Shown here: piece after piece, positions 58,704-64,000 of the stretch
Numbering within the stretch: position 1 is the stretch's first letter
Layout: the number at the start of each line of letters is the position of its first letter
From: Madurella fahalii
Taxonomy: Eukaryota; Ascomycota; Sordariomycetes; Sordariales
DNA: 64,000 nucleotides
Reading direction: 5' to 3'
Assembly: GCA_029876055.1 (NCBI GenBank)
Contig: CM056879.1
Location: forward strand, 2,356,001-2,420,000
Translations under genes and position numbers: made by a program
Notes under the pieces: generated by a model
The model's database searches: none
Told to the model about the DNA's origin: nothing
What the model saw: the letters and a program-made list of their open reading frames with translations, nothing else

Positions 58704-61700
58704 TGTGACGGATGGACGGGCTGCGAAAGTTCAGGTTGGCGTTTATGGCGGTTCGGGATGGGCGTCAAATCTGCTCAGCTGGGACTAGTAAGTTAGCTTC
58801 AGAGCTGATGTTGACAAGGCGAGGGGTTTCTCAACAATCGCAAAGTTGCTGGATAACTGCCAGAAGACAAGGAATTGGGGAGATTTAAGTCTGCCAACAG
58901 CAGTCCGAACCACAGGAGTCCGCGAGGCAGCCAGCGAGCGCCTCCGGCAGTGTAGCGAGGGACGGGACATGAAACGACGGCGCAGCGCGGCGGGCAACAG
59001 GCACAAACCTGAGAGGCATAGAAGAAGGGCAAGAACTTACCTCGAATCGAGACAGTACGGATGGATCAGCGAACGTAGCGATGTGAAGCTGTCGCCCGAG
59101 TTGGGAAATTGACTTCTACCGAACCTCTGCGTGATAAAAAAAAAAAAAAGTTGCCGCGATTTCAACACCCAACCTGCCCTGTCCCACGCTCCTCGAGCTC
59201 CTCGAGCTGTCCCAACATCCCACCTTCGGAGGTGCCCCACGCACCCCTCCTTGCTTGATACGGGCAAGCGCGACGAAATTTTGGGGCTCCAAGGTACATC
59301 TTTCGCGACTATTTGAAAGCTGCGGCGCAATGCATTCCGTATCAGCTCTTTTGGACAAATTTATAGCGGGTTTAGACTCCCAGCCAGGTGTCTAACAAGC
59401 CCGCAAACGCCTGTCTCCAGGCCACAGAATGCCAAAGTCGGCCGCTCAAACCCATCTAGACCGCAGTACCGAACCAGAGTACCCCGCTTGGCACTTGGTT
59501 GACATCTGAGCGATATCAAAATTGGCGGGAGGGGTTGGACCCAATCGATATCGGGCCTGGAGCCATGTGGGTCTTCTCGCGAGATCTGGATGTTGGACGC
59601 GCCTCGTGACCCCGCACGTGGTTCTTGGTCCAAGCTTCGACTCGGAAACAGCTCAGGGTCTTGTGATCGGCGGCCGTTCGGTCGGTTGCGTGTCTCCCCC
59701 ACTAAAAGAAGCCTCGAACAAACCAGAGCATCTGCAACGATCTCGGTTACGTCGCGCGCGTTTGCTGTGAGCTGCGGTTTCAGAACGCAGCAGTATTAGC
59801 TCCAGCTCCATCGTCGCTCGATTTCGGTCTCGAATACGGATACTCTGTCACGATGGTGGTGGGTTGCTCCTCTCCCCAGCCTCCCGTCGTCGAGGACCGC
59901 CTTCGGTCCTGTTGTCCCTTCGGAGTCTAAATTGCCTCCAGCTCCTCGATTTGCTGACTTTGGGGTTATGGTCAAAGCTCGGTCGCCTGACCCATTATGC
60001 GTTTGACGCTGTCCTCTGTGAGTGTCCCCGTCCAGCACAGCCGTATGGACCGCGAACCCTTCAACTGACAATTGCGCCAATTAGTCTCTGCATTCCTCGC
60101 AGGAATGAAGCGATCGACCGGCCTCACGTGAGTAAACCCGTCGGATATGTGGCGACAGACGCCTAGGGCAACAACGGCAAGGATTGACGCTGACCGATGA
60201 CCCCTTTTTTTGGGGATCCGTCAAGGTCCAGTTTCAGGACGGACAAGGTTGCTGGTGAGAATAAGGAGATGTCCAAATGGGTCGACAAGTACCTCGGCGT
60301 TGGGGAGTGGGTTATGGACCAGTCAGTCGCCATAGCAGGCTCGAGCGGATGGTTTGAGAGGACCCGGTAGGGAGCATCTCTGGAAGGGTTCGGTCGGGCG
60401 AGTCGTGATGGCGTCGAAAACGAAGCGGCCGACACTGCCCCGGTCTTGGAATAAGGATTTCCATTCTTATATGGGGTAGGACCGTGTGATCGTTTGGGGC
60501 CGAGCCGAATTTTTACTGGCTCTTTGGCGTGGATGGCGTTCCGAGGATTGAGCTTTGTTGCTGGCTGAATTTCCCGAATTATCGGGCTATCCCATTCAAT
60601 TTTGCACGGATTCAGCTCAGTTTTCTTAGCTTTCCTATCTCGCAGAACATAAGCCTGGGAGTTTAAGCCCCGTACTTTTCCGATGTCCACTCTTTCGGAA
60701 CGACGTTAGCCGAGGCTATCGGCGATCCGGAGGATAAGGTACCCGTTCAGAATTAGATTCTGGGGCGCACAGCTCCCGGTATACCTGATAAACGCTATAG
60801 CAGGTGCTAGTTTATTATGATTCGTGAACCGAATTGCTACACCGTCTCCCAACTTAGGCCGGAAGGACTATACGAACATGGAACAACCGCGTTTATCCGC
60901 TTCATTACAGAATGTGCACCCCAAGTCCTCGCCACACATAACGAGCGAGAACACAATAAGCTAAAGCCCTATTTCCCGTTTTCCATAACGACGGAGCATT
61001 CATACTAGAGTCCGGTAAGTAAGCAATGTTGCTATAGGCGTTAACTACCATAGAGAGAAGTTCTAGGAGATTCAATGGACACGGTGCGTGCCATGGGTAT
61101 GGGCACGAGAGACGGGGATCCAAAACTAGATATATAAACAAGGTCCAATCTCCACAGCGGATGTTACTGTAACTAATAGGTCTTTTGAGCCGTTGTAGTG
61201 ATTTTTCTTAACGTCAGTCTTGCTCAATTCAAGTTCTTAAAACATATTCCTAGCCGCCTCACAATGTACTTCCGAAGCTAAGCGTCTAAACTCCAACGAC
61301 CTGCACATGGCCTAAATACTTTACTAGTTAGTCTCGTATGACAACTCATTATTTGAGCATACACCTTGAGTGGGACCCCGAATTACAAAGAAGTTGCCTT
61401 TAGTTAGCAATGCGAAACCGCTAATTACCGCTCATAGTGGCTTACCGCCTACAGCTATACAATTCAACATTTGACTCTGATTGTTTTCAACTCCGTTCGA
61501 CGGAATTAACTGTCTCTCTCAACAAATAGCTTTAGGACATTCAGAATCAACAGGGCCGAGTCACCTCACCCTTGACCTTGACAATGAAACACTAAACCCT
61601 AACCCCGGCCTCTTTCCTGATGCGGTGTGTCGAGTCAGCGATACTGTCATCATGAACCAACCATCATCCTATTCGGCTTTGTCCTCTATGCCACTGGACG

Positions 61701-61828
61701 ACTTTTTATGGTCTCTTGAGCGTCGTAAATAGTTACTATCTACTTCCCCCTCGCACTCGATCATTGAGGGCCACAGACCTGACAACACCACCCTGCTACC
61801 ATCAACCAATCTCCAAATTCGGAACAAA
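58704..61828. other. Pyruvate kinase upstream region and gene-poor stretch
   Basis: The part next to 58703 must hold the pyruvate kinase promoter and leader. A 13-base A run sits near 59137-59149. A 175-codon minus frame at 60163-60690 has no recognisable family and was not called. 60.7-61.5 kb is AT-rich. Confidence 0.4.
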
Positions 61829-62975
61829 ATGGCCCTCACCGCCTCTCCCGTCTCCCGGCAATCCTCAGGCTCGTTCCCCAAATTCCCCTTCCTGCCAGGC
61901 GAGCTCCAGAACCTCATCTGGGGCTACGCCGCCACCACAGCCCTCACTCCCCAGATCAATTTCTTCCTCAACCGCACCCCTATTAGCACCACCGCCACCT
62001 GCCCCCTCGTAGAACCAGACGACGCGCCCCTCCACCTCGTTCCGCACTGCGGATCCGCCGCGCTCAACCTAGTCCACCTCTCCCTCGCCTGCCGGGCCGC
62101 GCACGCCGCCGTCCGCCGGCGCGACGCCTCGGTCGCCAACAAGACCATCCTGCGCCAAGACGGCCTCGCCGTCGCCCTCGGCCCCGGCCCCGCGGACCCC
62201 GCGGATTCACCCCCACCGCTCCGCGTTGCCCGCGTCAACCTCGTCCTGGACCTGCGCAATGATCTGGTCTGTTTCGGCGGCCCGGACGATGAAGGCCCGC
62301 CTGTCACTGGTGAGAGCGCGAGAGAGATGGAGGAGGGTGGGGAGCGCGGGAGCGTGAGCGGGAGTGTGAGTGGGAGCGTGAGTGGGACGGTGGCGGACTG
62401 GGGCGAGGGGAACCACATCTTCTTCACGGCAGTGCGGAAACTCGCGGTGCTCTATAGACGCGGATGGGAGAGGCCCGGCCGGGGTCCCTTTCAGCATGAT
62501 ATGAGATGCCCTGCCGGATTGTGGGGGGCAATGGTCGAAGGGAAGCCTGGGTTTTGTAGCCGGTGCGTGGCAAGGCTGCTGGAGAAGTTTACGGGGTTGG
62601 AGGAGTTTTATTTGATTGTTGATGCGGCTGATTGTGGTGGTTGGGATTATGCGCAAGGTGAGACGGACGAGGAGGTGGAACATGGCGGGTGGCATGGCTG
62701 GAGAGACGCGGCGCCCAAGATGTTCAAGTCGTATAGTCGGACGTACTTCAGTGTGGATATGTTGGGATCGAGGGCGTGTGCTAGAGTGAGGGAAGCGAGT
62801 GAAGTTTTGGAAAGAATTCGAGCAAATATGGTATGTGAGAGCTCAATGTTAGTGATCCGGTATATCAGGCAACTAACAGTGTTATTCGGCTTATGCTTAG
62901 ATGGACCCAGGCCATTTTCAGGTACCGTGGGCACGGAGGCTCAAGTTTAGGATTTTGACATGGCGAGAAGACTGA
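61829..62975 (+). CDS. 2EXR-domain protein
   Basis: Exons 61829-62830 and 62901-62975 flank a 70-bp intron with a CTAAC branch; the product is 358 residues. Without the splice the frame would run into low-similarity sequence, whereas the splice gives ANMDPGHFQVPWARRLKFRI and ends in TWRED. The N-terminal FPKFPFLPGELQNLIWGYA is the start of the 2EXR domain, a fungal module of unknown function. Its members often occur in large families in plant-associated and saprobic ascomycetes. There is no signal peptide or membrane segment. An internal 12-bp repeat encodes Gly-Ser-Val-Ser units. Confidence 0.7.
62351..62386. repeat. Three 12-bp coding tandem units in the 2EXR gene
   Basis: AGCGTGAGCGGG and two close variants, each encoding Ser-Val-Ser-Gly. 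The frame is kept, so unit number could vary without harm. Confidence 0.85.
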
Positions 62976-64000
62976 GTAAGGTTCGGCAAGTACCTTAGCT
63001 AGGTCAGATGAGGCTCTCATCGGAGGATGGCACCGTGCTATCTTCTACAAAGAGATGTTTCACCTCAAGCATACTTACACATGGCCGATCAAAACATCAT
63101 AAAAAGATTTCTATCCGGGGAGGCGGAAATGTGGAACCAGGCTAGCGTGATCTGCCCGGCTAAATTCTCAATATTTCATCGGCATGGAAGCTTGGATACA
63201 CAGTTTGCCGATCAAATTAGAAGTTTATAGTCGCTGGGAAAGGTTAAAAATGATCGTCTACGGTACCAACTCCTAGGCCGGCCAGATACCCGCTTTCTTT
63301 GGACATGCATATCGTAGGGTTGATGGCATGGTAGTTGGGGGATGATCAACCTCGAGCGAGAATCAAACTGGGATCGAGATACAACCCAGTCTAGGTTGAC
63401 GCTGGGAATGGGCTTTTCCAACGCCCAACTGGACATCGTGATGATTCAGGGGAACCCAACGAGCACGGCCACCCATCTGGGAAGATATGCATGGGGGGTT
63501 CGATAAGCGCATCTGTGCCCCTTGCAGAAGTCAATATTGGCATCGGGTTGCCGGGTCGAACATCCACGAGCTGTTTGTGGCTGTTGGAGGCATCGGATGA
63601 GCTGGCGATGCCATGAATGCAATCTTACACAGAAAGCGATGTTTTGATGGCTACTGTGGCACACTAGAAAGCCAGCGCCAAGTTTATTGGTGCAACGTCT
63701 CGAATTTGTCTCACAACCCCAGACGGGGCGTTTGATCGCATCCGATCCGATCTAGCGGGGCGCTGTGAGTGGCTACAGGGGCCGAGATCCCCGACACGAC
63801 GCCGAAGCGAGCAACATCCGAACCAAATTTTGGCCCGCGGCCTGCTAAAATCCGCAAGAAGAGGGTCATGGGTGCATCGCCGCTTCGTTCGGTTGGCCGT
63901 GGACGACTGGCAAGGCCATCACGAAATGCTAGCGATGCGGGATCGTGATTCTCGAACGGGGTGCGAGAAAATGAAGGAGGGGGAAGGACGGAAAAAGGCA
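62976..64000. other. Right end, nothing recognised
   Basis: Short frames only, with no motif or splice model. Confidence 0.4.

Noticed and set aside
60163..60690. 175-codon minus-strand frame
   Set aside because: No recognisable family and no promoter or intron context.
1..64000. CRISPR arrays, rRNA or bacterial operons
   Set aside because: No spaced direct repeats, no rRNA motifs, and spliceosomal introns throughout show a eukaryotic genome.

Overview
The window comes from the nuclear genome of a filamentous ascomycete (Pezizomycotina), most likely a Sordariomycete. The evidence is short introns (about 46-180 bp) with GTANGT-type donors and CTAAC/CTGAC-like branch points, and families typical of that group: Clr5-ankyrin, 2EXR, Iks1-type kinase, Atg28-like protein, Zn2Cys6 regulators, LysM proteins and a killer-toxin-type GH18 chitinase. 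Gene models were read by eye from frame, splice signals and family motifs. No search was run.

Layout. 1-9.2 kb: the first codons of a possible secreted protein leaving the left edge, a 128-bp MITE-like element, one of two copies of a ~415-bp LTR-like repeat, a Clr5/ankyrin gene with broken frames, and a seven-blade PLL-like lectin gene with one frame break. 9.2-14.3 kb has no recognisable gene. 14.3-16.9 kb: an Iks1-type kinase. 20.3-27.1 kb: a small secreted cysteine-rich protein, a short single-TM protein with a possible mitochondrial presequence, and a large Zn2Cys6 transcription factor. 28-37.3 kb: a small degenerate zinc-cluster protein, a Sulfotransferase_4-type P-loop protein with a C-terminal membrane segment, and three NAD(P)-binding reductases separated by AT-rich spacers.

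37.5-47.7 kb is the chitin-related block. It holds a decayed gene remnant, a ~6-kb class V GH18 chitinase whose C-terminus resembles NucA/NucB DNases and which carries several frame breaks and two stops, a divergently transcribed acidic cytosolic protein, and a three-LysM secreted protein. This resembles a two-part fungal killer/mycoparasitism locus. The divergent gene is an untested candidate partner or immunity protein.

48.3-50 kb has a stand-alone Helo-like domain protein, then the second LTR-like copy and an AT-rich, gene-poor stretch. 52.6-58.7 kb is a compact run of minus-strand core genes: Atg28-like coiled-coil protein, nitrilase and pyruvate kinase. A 2EXR-domain protein lies at 61.8-63 kb.

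One pattern crosses the window. Core genes (kinase, pyruvate kinase, nitrilase, Atg28-like, reductases, Zn2Cys6 factor) read cleanly. Several accessory genes (ankyrin, lectin, chitinase, remnant at 37.5 kb) carry one-base length changes, mostly in short homopolymers, plus in-frame stops. This suggests active decay of accessory genes, unless it is an assembly artefact.
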